Shown: positions 6,646 through 14,184 of the stretch, piece after piece | How positions within the stretch are numbered: the first letter of the stretch is position 1 | Layout of the letters: each line of letters starts with the position of its first letter | Source of the DNA: an uncultured Clostridia bacterium | GTDB lineage: Bacteria; Bacillota; Clostridia; Christensenellales; Borkfalkiaceae | NCBI GenBank assembly: GCA_947174175.1 | Contig: CAMWHW010000002.1 | Span: 1 to 19,052, forward strand | DNA length: 19,052 nt | Reading direction: 5' to 3' | Notes under the pieces: model-generated | The model's database searches: none | What the model saw: only the letters and a program-made list of their open reading frames with translations | What the model was told of the DNA's origin: nothing | Translations under genes and position numbers: made by a program

Positions 6646-7071
6646 TTGGAAAGGTACGTCGCTTTCGATATAGGGGATAAGCGCATAGGCGTGGCTATAT
6701 CCGACCCCTTCAACACCTACGCACTGCCGTCGCAAACCTATCACCGCAAAGGGTTCAGGGAGGACGTGGCGGCGCTCGTGAACATTGCAAAGGAAAAGGG
6801 CGCAACTACCATAGTGTGCGGTCTGCCCGTCAACTTCGACGGAAGCGAGGCGCTTCAAACGCAGAAGACCGAACGGTTTTTAAGCGCGCTGAAAGAGGCA
6901 ACCGATATTCCTATCGTGTGCGAGGACGAACGGTTCACCACGGTTATGGCGCACGAAACGCTTATATCCGAGGGTATGAGAAGGGAAAAACGCAAATCGT
7001 ACGTGGACGCGCTTGCCGCCGCAAACATATTGGACGGCTATTTACAGAAAATCAACCATAAAGGAGTATAA
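6646..7071 (+). CDS. ruvX: Holliday-junction resolvase-like nuclease RuvX/YqgF
   Basis: RuvX/YqgF proteins have an RNase H-like fold and are implicated in Holliday junction resolution and 16S rRNA 5' processing. The 141-residue product has the usual length, with AFDIGDKRIGVA (D8 as first acidic residue), GLPVNFDGSE at 59-68, EDERFTT at 93-99 (E95) and D121 in SYVDALAA, the set expected for metal-dependent catalysis. The start is TTG at 6646, supported by AGGTGG 4 bases upstream and by the N-terminus aligning with the family. The DUF1292 gene starts 3 bases after its stop. In many Bacillota the order is alaS-ireB-ruvX-yrzB; here the zinc-ribbon/DUF898 gene takes the upstream place. Confidence 0.95.
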   Translation: MERYVAFDIGDKRIGVAISDPFNTYALPSQTYHRKGFREDVAALVNIAKEKGATTIVCGLPVNFDGSEALQTQKTERFLSALKEATDIPIVCEDERFTTVMAHETLISEGMRREKRKSYVDALAAANILDGYLQKINHKGV

Positions 7072-7073
7072 CC

Positions 7074-7385
7074 ATGGCAGAGAATAAAAACCTTAACGAT
7101 ACCGAGGCAGAGGAAGAGGATATTATAGAGCTGATTGACGACGACGACAACGTCATCAAATTCAGACTTCTGGACGTGACCGAATACAAGGGCGAAAAGT
7201 ACGCGCTTCTGCTTGCCGCAGAGCCCAACGACGCCATTGCAGAGGACGAAGTGGCTATCTTCCGCTATAAGGAAGAGGAGCAGATGCTCGAACCCATTGA
7301 GGACGACAAGCTTTTGGAAGAGGTGTTCGAGTTCTATCAGAACGAGGACGACGGCGTTGGCGACGTTGACGACGCCGAGGAATAA
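7074..7385 (+). CDS. DUF1292 (YrzB-family) acidic protein
   Basis: This 103-residue protein contains the DUF1292 core: I-x-L-x-D-(D/E)-(D/E)-G/N-x-x-x-(K/E)-F followed by YKGEKYALLLAAEP, a strand-rich domain found across Bacillota immediately after ruvX. The N- and C-termini are strongly acidic. AAGGAG (7061-7066) overlaps the end of ruvX and lies 7 bases before the ATG, so translation is probably coupled. No function is established for the family. Confidence 0.9.
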   Translation: MAENKNLNDTEAEEEDIIELIDDDDNVIKFRLLDVTEYKGEKYALLLAAEPNDAIAEDEVAIFRYKEEEQMLEPIEDDKLLEEVFEFYQNEDDGVGDVDDAEE

Positions 7386-7399
7386 TTTTATAATTTGAA

Positions 7400-7428
7400 T
7401 TGACAGTGCATATTTTTTGTACTATAAT
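7400..7428 (+). promoter_or_regulatory. Consensus sigma-A promoter of the lipoprotein gene
   Basis: TTGACA (7400-7405), 17-bp spacer, TATAAT (7423-7428), starting 15 bases after the DUF1292 stop codon. No intrinsic terminator separates the upstream operon from it, so read-through is possible. Confidence 0.9.
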
Positions 7429-7462
7429 GCTCACTGAAAAAAACAATAAGGAGTTTTAAGTT

Positions 7463-7861
7463 ATGAAAAAGTTTTTCAAGGCAGCGGTTGCGCTCATTGC
7501 GGTTGTAGTTCTCGCGTGCGCATTCGCAGGTTGTACGGCTAACGTAAGCGGCAAGACTTACGAGTTCTCCGACGTGAAGATTGACCTTCCCAAGGACGCT
7601 ACCGATATGCAGAAGGCTGCGGCTAATCTCGTAAAGGAGACTTTAAAGTCCGCTTCCGGCAGCATTAAGTATACCTTTAAAGAGGACGGCAAAATGGGTT
7701 CCGGTCTTAACACCTGGAAGCAGAGCGGCAAGGAAGTTACCATCTACGTAGGCGAAACCGAAACCGTAGCCGAAAAGTTCACCGTTAACGGCAGCAAGCT
7801 TGAACAGGGTAAGGAGCAGGGCGGCTATTCGTTCATTCTCGTATTCACCCAGGCTAAGTAA
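7463..7861 (+). CDS. Small lipoprotein with lipocalin-like domain
   Basis: The 132-residue product starts with MKKFFK and a hydrophobic segment ending in FAGC, with C24 as the likely lipidated residue after signal peptidase II cleavage; C19 is a less likely alternative. The mature part (GKTYEFSDVKIDLPKD, IKYTFKEDGKMGSG, KEVTIYVGETE, EKFTVNGSKLEQ) has the alternating strands and 'G-x-W/Y-x-x-x-G, then F-x-x-DG' pattern of small lipocalin-like lipoproteins common in Clostridia. Its ligand is unknown. AAGGAG lies 9 bases before the ATG. The gene is monocistronic: its own consensus promoter and a strong terminator. Confidence 0.85.
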   Translation: MKKFFKAAVALIAVVVLACAFAGCTANVSGKTYEFSDVKIDLPKDATDMQKAAANLVKETLKSASGSIKYTFKEDGKMGSGLNTWKQSGKEVTIYVGETETVAEKFTVNGSKLEQGKEQGGYSFILVFTQAK

Positions 7862-7881
7862 TTTTTAAAAACGTATTAGAC

Positions 7882-7918
7882 GCGCGGAAGTTTTATTTCT
7901 TCCGCGCATTTATTTTTT
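7882..7918 (+). terminator. Intrinsic terminator after the lipoprotein gene
   Basis: GCGCGGAAG (7882-7890), 8-base loop, CTTCCGCGC (7899-7907), then ATTTATTTTTT. Perfect 9-bp stem with T tract. Confidence 0.9.
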
Positions 7919-7939
7919 CGTTAAGGTGATAAAAAGCGC

Positions 7940-7968
7940 TTTACAACTTTATTTTGTTATGCTAAAAT
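7940..7968 (+). promoter_or_regulatory. Extended -10 promoter of rpsB-tsf
   Basis: TTTACA (7940-7945), 17-bp spacer, TGC-TAAAAT with the -10 at 7963-7968. This places the transcript start near 7975 and gives an rpsB leader of about 115 bases. Confidence 0.85.
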
Positions 7969-7974
7969 ATCAAA

Positions 7975-8089
7975 GCTATAAAAAAATTCACACCCGTAAG
8001 GCGGACTGCCCGTGGCGGAAAAATCTTTTCAATTCCGCTTAACAGTTCTTTGATAATGCGCTTATGGGGAGGTTTAACGGAGGTTTTAT
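7975..8089 (+). promoter_or_regulatory. Structured rpsB leader with S6:S18-motif-like CCG bulge
   Basis: The leader can form a stem CAC (7991-7993)/GTG (8012-8014). Inside it lie a 5' bulge beginning CCG (7994-7996) and a small hairpin GGC (8000-8002)/GCC (8008-8010) with loop GGACT. A second hairpin pairs GCGGAA (8015-8020) with TTCCGC (8033-8038). A CCG in a bulge flanked by a stem and a hairpin is the described hallmark of the S6:S18-binding motif of rpsF operons. Here it precedes rpsB. The leader ends with two Shine-Dalgarno-like tracts, GGGGAGG (8066-8072) and GGAGG (8079-8083); the second, 6 bases before the ATG, is the one for S2. A ribosomal-protein autoregulatory role is inferred. 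Confidence 0.55.
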
Positions 8090-8881
8090 ATGGCAGTTAT
8101 CACTATGAAACAGCTCCTCGAAGCAGGCGTACACTTCGGTCACCAGACCAGAAAGTGGAACCCCAAGATGAGCAAGTACATCTACGCGGCGCGCAACGAC
8201 ATTCACATTATCGACTTGCAGCTTACCGTAGGACTGGTTGAAGAAGCGTACAAGTTCGTATGCGAAACCGTAAAAGAGGGCAAGTCCGTTCTCTTCGTCG
8301 GCACCAAAAAGCAGGCTCAGGACGCCATCAAGGAAGAGGCTGAGCGTTGCGGTCAGTACTACATCAATTCCCGTTGGCTGGGCGGCACGCTTACCAACTT
8401 CAAGACTATCCGTTCGCGTATCGACAGAATGGTAAAGCTTGAAAAGATGGAAGAAAACGGCGAGTTTGACCAGCTTCCCAAAAAGGAAGTTGCAAAGCTC
8501 AAAGAGGAAATGACCAAGTTGCAGACCAACCTCGGCGGTATCAGGGATATGAGCAAGATGCCCGGCGTTATGTTCGTGGTTGACCCTCATAACGAGGATA
8601 TCGCGGTTGCCGAAGCAAGAAAGCTGAACATTCCCATCGTAGCTATCACCGATACCAACTGCGATCCCGATTTAATCGATTACGTAATTCCCGGCAACGA
8701 CGACGCTATCCGTGCGGTTAAGCTCATTGCGGGCGTAATGGCAAACGCGGTAATCGAAGCGAACCAGGGCGAAGCTTATTCCGTAGAAGAGGAAATCGAG
8801 GAAGGCGCGGAAGTTTCCGAACCCACCTCTATCGAGGAAGTAGTGGAAGCGGCTTCCGAAGAAGAGCCCAAGGCAGAATAA
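8090..8881 (+). CDS. rpsB: 30S ribosomal protein S2
   Basis: S2 is a late-assembling 30S protein. The 263-residue product shows the complete family pattern: [22 protein letters not shown] at the start, the DIHIIDLQ strand, [24 protein letters not shown], a coiled-coil hairpin near residues 110-150, then [29 protein letters not shown] and the [10 protein letters not shown] motif. A Glu-rich tail of about 35 residues ([12 protein letters not shown] and on) extends past the conserved core. GGAGG lies 6 bases before the ATG. tsf follows after 19 bases, the usual pair, sharing its promoter and leader. Confidence 0.98.
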   Translation: MAVITMKQLLEAGVHFGHQTRKWNPKMSKYIYAARNDIHIIDLQLTVGLVEEAYKFVCETVKEGKSVLFVGTKKQAQDAIKEEAERCGQYYINSRWLGGTLTNFKTIRSRIDRMVKLEKMEENGEFDQLPKKEVAKLKEEMTKLQTNLGGIRDMSKMPGVMFVVDPHNEDIAVAEARKLNIPIVAITDTNCDPDLIDYVIPGNDDAIRAVKLIAGVMANAVIEANQGEAYSVEEEIEEGAEVSEPTSIEEVVEAASEEEPKAE

Positions 8882-8900
8882 TTTTTAAGGAGATTTTATT

Positions 8901-9806
8901 ATGGCATTTACGGCAAAAGACGTAATGACTTTGAGAGATAAGAGCGGCGCAGGCATGCTCGATTGCAAAAAGGCCCTCACCGACGCCGACGGCGATATGG
9001 AGAAGGCGGCCGAGCTTTTGAGAGAGCGCGGCATTGCAAAGGCGGTTAAAAAGGAAAGCCGTATTGCGGCGGAAGGCGCGGTAGGCGCGTACGTTTGCGC
9101 TAAGTGCGGCGTGGGCGTTCTTCTGGAAATCAACTGCGAAAGCGACTTCGTTTCCAAGGGCGACAAGTTCCACGGCATAGTTGACGCGGTTGCAAAGGTA
9201 ATCGCGGAAAACAAGCCCGCTGACGTAGACGCTCTGCTTGCGTGCCCCTTAGACGGCGCAACCGTTAAGGACTATATCACCAACGCAACCGCGGTTATCG
9301 GCGAAAAAATCGCTATCCGCAGATTCGAAATTTACGCAACCGCAGGCAAGGTTGAAACCTATATCCACATGGGCGGCAAGGTCGGCGTTATGGTTGAGGC
9401 GGCTGATTTCACCGCAGGCAGCGAGGAAACCCTTCACGACGTTGCTTTGCAGATTGCCGCAAGCAAGCCTTCCTACGTAACCGAGGCGGAAGTTCCCGCG
9501 GAAGTTATCGAAAAGGAAAAGGAAATCATGCTCGTTCAGATGCAGAACGACGAAAAGAACGCAAAGAAGCCCAAGGAGATTCTGGAAAAAATCGTTATGG
9601 GCAAAATCGGCAAGTTCTATTCCGAAAACTGCCTCTTGAAGCAGGCGTTCGTAAAGGACGATTCCCAGACCGTGGAGCAGGTTATCGGCAAGAAGTTCAA
9701 GGTAGTCCGCTTCGTTCGCTGGGAAATGGGCGAAGGCATCGAGAAGAAGCAGGAAAACTTGCAGGATGAAGTTGCAAAGCAAGTCGAGGCAATGAAAAAG
9801 AACTAA
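8901..9806 (+). CDS. tsf: Elongation factor Ts
   Basis: EF-Ts exchanges GDP for GTP on EF-Tu. The 301-residue protein has the N-terminal UBA-like domain (FTAKDVMTLRDKSGAGMLDCKKAL, then GDMEKAAELLRERG), then the core starting KKESRIAAEGAV and the INCESDFVSKGDKF motif. The repeated core domain continues through HMGGKVGVMVE and a helical insertion (QMQNDEKNAKKPKEILEKIV). A CAKC pair near residues 72-75 occupies a strand where other EF-Ts have non-Cys residues; this is a minor oddity. AAGGAG lies 8 bases upstream of the ATG. A terminator follows. Confidence 0.97.
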   Translation: MAFTAKDVMTLRDKSGAGMLDCKKALTDADGDMEKAAELLRERGIAKAVKKESRIAAEGAVGAYVCAKCGVGVLLEINCESDFVSKGDKFHGIVDAVAKVIAENKPADVDALLACPLDGATVKDYITNATAVIGEKIAIRRFEIYATAGKVETYIHMGGKVGVMVEAADFTAGSEETLHDVALQIAASKPSYVTEAEVPAEVIEKEKEIMLVQMQNDEKNAKKPKEILEKIVMGKIGKFYSENCLLKQAFVKDDSQTVEQVIGKKFKVVRFVRWEMGEGIEKKQENLQDEVAKQVEAMKKN

Positions 9807-9845
9807 TCTTTGCTTATAAGCTTCGCAATATAAACTAACTTTTAC

Positions 9846-9874
9846 AAAGGGAGGCACAGCCTCCCTTTTATTTT
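9846..9874 (+). terminator. Intrinsic terminator after tsf
   Basis: AAAGGGAGGC (9846-9855), loop ACA, GCCTCCCTTT (9859-9868), then TATTTTG. Perfect 10-bp stem. Confidence 0.9.
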
Positions 9875-9920
9875 GCTTAACCGTTAAATTCCATAATTTT
9901 AATTTATTATAAATTAATCG

Positions 9921-9949
9921 TTGATTTAAGGCGCGCCGTATGCTATAAT
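9921..9949 (+). promoter_or_regulatory. Extended -10 promoter of the pyrH operon
   Basis: TTGATT (9921-9926), 17-bp spacer, TGC-TATAAT (-10 at 9944-9949). GGAGGG (9958-9963) lies 5 bases before the pyrH ATG, so the leader is about 13 bases with the Shine-Dalgarno almost at its 5' end. Confidence 0.85.
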
Positions 9950-9968
9950 TAGGCAGTGGAGGGAAAAT

Positions 9969-10679
9969 ATGCAACCTAAGTATAAAAGAGTTTTAATTAA
10001 ACTCTCGGGTGAGGCGCTTGCCGGCAAGGAAGGGCACGGCTTGAACGAAAACGTCATTTCGGGCGTTGTGGACCAGATTGAAGCCATAAAGAAAATGGGC
10101 GTGGAAATCGCTCTGGTTATAGGCGGCGGCAACTTCTGGCGCGGCCGTCAGGGCAAAAAGATGGACAGAACGACCGCCGACCATATGGGTATGCTTGCAA
10201 CGGTTATGAACTCGCTTGCAATGATGGACGCGCTCGAACAGCGCGGAATACCCACCCGCGTACAGACGGCGCTTATAATGACGTCGGTTGCCGAACCGTA
10301 TATCCTGCGCAAGGCTTTGCACCATTTCGAAAAGGGCAGGGTTGTCATAATGGCGTGCGGCACGGGCAACCCCTACTGCTCCACGGACACTGCGGCGGCG
10401 CAGCGCGCGTGCGAAATTCAGGCCGACCTTTTAATGATGGCAAAGAATATCGACGGAATTTACGATTCCGACCCCAAGACCAATCCCGCCGCAAAGAAGT
10501 ACGAGCATATTAATTATATAGACATTATAAAGAACGGCATCAAGGCAATGGATGCCACCGCCGCGACCATGTGTATGGAAAACGACGTGCCCGTTATTGC
10601 GTTCGGGCTGGACGAAAAGAACTCAATCGTCCGCGTAGTGTGCGGCGAAAAACTGGGCACGGTGATAGACAATCACTGA
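9969..10679 (+). CDS. pyrH: UMP kinase
   Basis: PyrH converts UMP to UDP with ATP and is the bacterial hexameric amino-acid-kinase-fold enzyme. The 236-residue protein has KLSGEAL at 11-17, GGGNFWRG at 52-59, DRTTADHMGMLATVMN, the acceptor-site GTGNPYCSTDTAAAQRA from about 131, and AKNIDGIYDSDPKTNP with VVCGEKLGT near the C-terminus. All are family hallmarks and the length is normal. It heads the pyrH-frr-uppS-cdsA transcript; frr follows after 32 bases. Confidence 0.98.
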   Translation: MQPKYKRVLIKLSGEALAGKEGHGLNENVISGVVDQIEAIKKMGVEIALVIGGGNFWRGRQGKKMDRTTADHMGMLATVMNSLAMMDALEQRGIPTRVQTALIMTSVAEPYILRKALHHFEKGRVVIMACGTGNPYCSTDTAAAQRACEIQADLLMMAKNIDGIYDSDPKTNPAAKKYEHINYIDIIKNGIKAMDATAATMCMENDVPVIAFGLDEKNSIVRVVCGEKLGTVIDNH

Positions 10680-10711
10680 TATATAAAAATTTTATTCGGG
10701 AGACGATAATT

Positions 10712-11281
10712 ATGGAAAACGAGCTTATTGAGGAAATTATACTCATTCTCGACGACAAGCTGGAAAAGGCGGTTTCGGTACTTAAAGAGGACTTTGCGAC
10801 TATCCGTGCAGGGCGCGCAAATCCCCACATACTCGACAAGGTTACCGTCGATTACTACGGCGCAATGACCCCCGTAACGCAGATGGCAAACGTCTCCGTA
10901 CAGGAAGGCAGATGCCTGGTAATTTCCCCGTGGGACGTTTCGGCGCTTAAAGGAATCGAAAAGGCAATTCAGATTTCCAACATAGGGCTTACGCCCACCA
11001 ACGACGGCAAGGTGATAAGGCTGGTATTCCCCGAGCTCACCGAAGAGCGCCGCCGCGACCTCGTAAAGCAGATTAAAAAGATGGGCGAGGACGCCAAAAT
11101 TGCGCAGCGCAACGTGCGCCGCGACGCCATGGACGGCTTGAAGAAGTTGAAGAATGACAAGACCGTTTCCGAGGACGAATTTGCCGCGGGCGAAAAGGAA
11201 GTGGAAAAGCTGGTCGCCGACGCGGTTGCCAAGGTCGACGCAACGGTTGCTTCGAAAGAGAAGGAAATAATGACTGTATAA
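10712..11281 (+). CDS. frr: Ribosome recycling factor
   Basis: RRF, with EF-G, splits the post-termination ribosome. The 189-residue product matches the family: L-x-x-DFATIRAGRANPHILDKVTVDYYG, TPVTQMANVSV, LVISPWD, IQISNIGLTPTNDGKVIRL, FPELTEERRRDLVKQIKKM, NVRRDAMDGLKKL. ATG at 10712 is chosen because GGGAG lies 9 bases upstream and the conserved region begins soon after; a longer frame reaching 10571 would overlap pyrH. Its TAA overlaps the uppS ATG (TAATG), indicating translational coupling. Confidence 0.97.
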   Translation: MENELIEEIILILDDKLEKAVSVLKEDFATIRAGRANPHILDKVTVDYYGAMTPVTQMANVSVQEGRCLVISPWDVSALKGIEKAIQISNIGLTPTNDGKVIRLVFPELTEERRRDLVKQIKKMGEDAKIAQRNVRRDAMDGLKKLKNDKTVSEDEFAAGEKEVEKLVADAVAKVDATVASKEKEIMTV

Positions 11282-11976
11282 TGGCAGTCAATAATGAATT
11301 AAACGTACCCCGTCATGTGGGTATTATAATGGACGGCAACAGGCGGTGGGCGAAAAAGCGCCTGCTTCCCGGCGCCACGGGACACAGCGCGGGTATGAAG
11401 CGCATGATTTCGCTTGCCGAAAGAGCTATGCAGGCGGGCGTGCGCTACTTAACCGTTTACGCGCTTTCCACCGAAAATCTTTTGCGCCCGCAGGACGAAC
11501 TGGATAAAATGTTCGCGCTCATCAAAAAGAATTTCGAGCCCAACGTTGAAAAGCTGGTTGCGCGCGGAGCTGCGGTAAAGGTAGTGGGCAATCTTTCGCT
11601 TTTGCCCGACGACGTTCGGGAAGTGATTGAAAAATCACTTGAAAAATCGCCCGAAAGCGCGGACTTTACCTTTATTATGGCGCTGGGCTACGGCGCGCGC
11701 GCCGAGATAGTGCAGGCGGCAAACCTTGCCGTTAAAAATAATAAAGAGGTGGACGAGGAAGGTTTTTCCTCGCTTCTGTACACGCGCGGAATACCCGACC
11801 CCGATTTCATAATAAGGACGGGGGGAGAGCTGAGGCTTTCCAACTTCCTTTTATGGCAGGCGGCGTATGCGGAGCTTTACTTCACCGACGTGCTTTTCCC
11901 TGATTTTACAAACGCTAAATTCGATAAGGCATTGGCAAATTTTTCAGCGAGAGCAAGGCGCTTCGGCAAGGTTTAA
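11281..11976 (+). CDS. uppS: Isoprenyl transferase (undecaprenyl diphosphate synthase)
   Basis: This cis-prenyltransferase adds isopentenyl units to farnesyl diphosphate to make the C55 carrier for peptidoglycan and other wall polymers. The 231-residue protein has MDGNRRWA at 17-24 (D18 binds Mg-diphosphate), GHSAGM, TVYALSTEN, and the C-terminal IIRTGGELRLSNFLLWQAAYAELYF with the conserved Arg and Glu residues. Length is normal. The start overlaps the frr stop as TAATG, with only a weak AAGGA 15 bases upstream, so it probably relies on re-initiation. cdsA follows after 15 bases. Confidence 0.97.
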   Translation: MAVNNELNVPRHVGIIMDGNRRWAKKRLLPGATGHSAGMKRMISLAERAMQAGVRYLTVYALSTENLLRPQDELDKMFALIKKNFEPNVEKLVARGAAVKVVGNLSLLPDDVREVIEKSLEKSPESADFTFIMALGYGARAEIVQAANLAVKNNKEVDEEGFSSLLYTRGIPDPDFIIRTGGELRLSNFLLWQAAYAELYFTDVLFPDFTNAKFDKALANFSARARRFGKV

Positions 11977-11991
11977 AGGAGTTTTTAAGTA

Positions 11992-12954
11992 ATGAAAAAG
12001 AGATTTATAACCGGCGTGTGCTACGTCATAGTTATGGCGGGGCTGCTGGTTATGAAATTGCTCATACCCGTTTCGTCCAACGGTATGGACTACGGCGCGA
12101 TAGGCGTAGATATACTTTTCTGGGCAATTTCTTTTATAGGAGCGTACGAATTTACGCGCGCGCTGGGGGAACATAAAAAGGCGGTTGAAGGCGAAAGCTC
12201 GCCCGCACCTGCCACGGGGGGCATCTCCAAGGCGCAGAGGTGGGTGGTTATAATCACCTGCGCGCTGCTTATTCCCTCGTTCGTAATAAGTAAAATAGTT
12301 GCAATTTTAATCGGCAAAACCGCACTGCCCGGTGCCGATTCGCTGGTAGTTATGCTGGCGGTTGGCAGCATAGGCGCAATGGTCACCGCTTCGCTTACCG
12401 TTTTCGACCACGAAAGGAGCGACCTTAAAAGCACGGCTTACGCCGAACTGTGCATTCTGTACTGCGGCGCGCTGGCAAGCGTGGGACCCAACATAAACCA
12501 CCTGATGCAAAATTCCGAAGTGGCTGTGTTACTGCTCTTTATGCTGGTGCCCTTCGTCGATACGGGCGCGTTCCTGTTCGGCAAGTTGTTCGGTAAACTT
12601 CTGCCCCATAAGCTTGCGCCGCACACCAGCCCCAACAAGACGGTAATCGGCGCGGTGGGCGGAGTGCTCGGCGGTATAGTTTCGGCGGTGCTCGTGTGGG
12701 TAATCTGCGAATACTCGGGCGCGCTCGACTTCGTTTACACGGGGCCCGTTCCCAAGGTTGTGGTTCTCATTCTGTTCTCTCTGCCCACGGCAATTCTCGC
12801 ACAGCTGGGCGACTTGTTCGAAAGCGCCATCAAGCGCGGCTGCGGCATAAAGGATATGGGCAACATTCTGCCGGGACACGGCGGCGTTCTGGACAGGTTC
12901 GACAGTATGCTGTTCGCTTCGGTGTCCGTAGTCGTCTGTTTCATGCTTCTGTAA
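11992..12954 (+). CDS. cdsA: Phosphatidate cytidylyltransferase
   Basis: CdsA makes CDP-diacylglycerol from phosphatidate and CTP in the membrane. The 320-residue polytopic protein ends with the full family signature at residues about 278-304: SAIKRGCGIKDMGNILPGHG followed by GVLDRFD. Upstream are VDTGAFLFGKLFGK and SPNKTVIGAVGG, also conserved. It is longer than the usual 265-285 residues; the extra length lies in a polar loop near residues 60-80 (EHKKAVEGESSPAPATGG) and a central hydrophobic stretch. AAAGGAG lies 10 bases before the ATG. A hairpin after the stop closes the pyrH-frr-uppS-cdsA transcript. Confidence 0.96.
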   Translation: MKKRFITGVCYVIVMAGLLVMKLLIPVSSNGMDYGAIGVDILFWAISFIGAYEFTRALGEHKKAVEGESSPAPATGGISKAQRWVVIITCALLIPSFVISKIVAILIGKTALPGADSLVVMLAVGSIGAMVTASLTVFDHERSDLKSTAYAELCILYCGALASVGPNINHLMQNSEVAVLLLFMLVPFVDTGAFLFGKLFGKLLPHKLAPHTSPNKTVIGAVGGVLGGIVSAVLVWVICEYSGALDFVYTGPVPKVVVLILFSLPTAILAQLGDLFESAIKRGCGIKDMGNILPGHGGVLDRFDSMLFASVSVVVCFMLL

Positions 12955-12977
12955 TTTACGGTTTCCAATAATAAGGT

Positions 12978-13007
12978 AAAGGTGGCGTATGCCTCCTTTT
13001 TCTTTAA
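12978..13007 (+). terminator. Terminator after cdsA
   Basis: AAAGGTGGC (12978-12986), loop GTAT, GCCTCCTTT (12991-12999) pairs with one T-T mismatch, followed by TTTCTTT. It separates cdsA from dxr, which has its own -10 box. Confidence 0.75.
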
Positions 13008-13012
13008 TCAAA

Positions 13013-13043
13013 CTGACATTAAATAATTTTTTACGGGTATAAT
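13013..13043 (+). promoter_or_regulatory. Promoter of dxr-rseP, -10 four bases from the ATG
   Basis: CTGACA (13013-13018), 19-bp spacer, perfect TATAAT (13038-13043). The dxr ATG begins at 13048 and no Shine-Dalgarno precedes it, so the transcript should begin at or very close to the start codon. The long spacer lowers certainty for the -35. Confidence 0.7.
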
Positions 13044-13047
13044 AGAT

Positions 13048-14184
13048 ATGAAGAAAATCGCTCTCGTCGGTAGTACGGGTTCAATCGGCAGACAGGTAAT
13101 AAACGTCGTTAAGCGCTATCCCTCGCGCTTTGAACTGGTTGCGTTGGTTGCAAGCAGCTCGGTGCGGGTTTTTGCGGAGCAGATTGACGTGGTTAAGCCT
13201 AAGTTCGCCGCGCTTACCTGCGCGGAGGCGGCAAAGAGTATGGGCGGAGTGCCCGACGGCGTTACCCTTCTTTCGGGGGAGGACGGCGCGCTTAAAGCTT
13301 TGGAGGAGTGCGGGGCTGACGTTATAGTAGTTGCGTGCGGCGGTTTTGCGGGGCTTGTATACAGCCTTAAAGCGGCGGAGTTGAATATTCCCCTCGCGCT
13401 TGCCAACAAGGAAACGCTGGTATGTGGCGGCGATCTGATTATGCCTAAGATAGGCGAGATTATGCCCGTCGACAGCGAACATTCGGCAATCTGGCAGTGT
13501 TTAAACTTCAACCGCAGCGCCGACTTTGCGCGCCTGGTAATTACGGCGAGCGGCGGGCCTTTCCGCGGCAGATCTTGGAACAGTCTTGCTTCCGTCACGC
13601 CTGGCGAGGCTCTCGCCCACCCCACCTGGAAGATGGGCGCAAAGATTACGATAGACAGCGCAACCCTTTTAAACAAGGGCTACGAGGTGATAGAGGCGCA
13701 CCACCTGTATAACGCGCCCTACGAAAAGATTACGGCGGTAATTCATCCGCAGAGCATAGTGCACTCAATGGTGCAGTTTGCGGACGGCGCAACGCTGGCG
13801 CAGACTTCCTATCCCACGATGGAATTGCCCATACAGCTTGCGCTCACCTATCCCGAAAGGCTGGACTGCGGCTTGAAGCAGCTTGATTTTTCCAAGGCGC
13901 TTTCGCTCGATTTTCAGCCGCTCGTGCGCAGGGACTATCCTTTGTACGACCTTGCTCTGTCGTGCGGAGAGGCGGGGGGAGTGCTTCCCACCGCGCTTAA
14001 CGCCGCAAGCGAAATTGCGGTTAACGCGTTTTTGCAGGGTAAACTGCGCTTTACGGATATATATACGGTTGCGGACAAAGTCGTTCAGTCGACCGTGAAT
14101 ATGCGGGTGGAAAGCTATCCGCAGCTTAAACAAGCGGACGCCCGCGCAAGGGAGGGCGCGCTTAAAATTATTGAAGAGGTATAA
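13048..14184 (+). CDS. dxr: 1-deoxy-D-xylulose 5-phosphate reductoisomerase
   Basis: Dxr makes 2-C-methyl-D-erythritol 4-phosphate with NADPH, the committed step of the MEP isoprenoid pathway. The 378-residue protein has the NADPH loop GSTGSIG at 8-14, ANKETLV at 119-125, the metal-site VDSEHSAIWQ (D142, E144), SGGPFRG, HPTWKMGAKITIDSATLLNK from 191, EVIEAHHLY and IHPQSIVHSMV. The set is complete and the length is normal. The ATG at 13048 starts directly at the first conserved strand (MKKIALVGSTG), so a later start is excluded. rseP begins within its stop codon (TAATG). Confidence 0.98.
   Translation: MKKIALVGSTGSIGRQVINVVKRYPSRFELVALVASSSVRVFAEQIDVVKPKFAALTCAEAAKSMGGVPDGVTLLSGEDGALKALEECGADVIVVACGGFAGLVYSLKAAELNIPLALANKETLVCGGDLIMPKIGEIMPVDSEHSAIWQCLNFNRSADFARLVITASGGPFRGRSWNSLASVTPGEALAHPTWKMGAKITIDSATLLNKGYEVIEAHHLYNAPYEKITAVIHPQSIVHSMVQFADGATLAQTSYPTMELPIQLALTYPERLDCGLKQLDFSKALSLDFQPLVRRDYPLYDLALSCGEAGGVLPTALNAASEIAVNAFLQGKLRFTDIYTVADKVVQSTVNMRVESYPQLKQADARAREGALKIIEEV

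Noticed and set aside
10571..10711. N-terminal extension of frr
   Set aside because: The extra 47 codons overlap pyrH in another frame; the ATG at 10712 has a Shine-Dalgarno and matches the usual RRF length.
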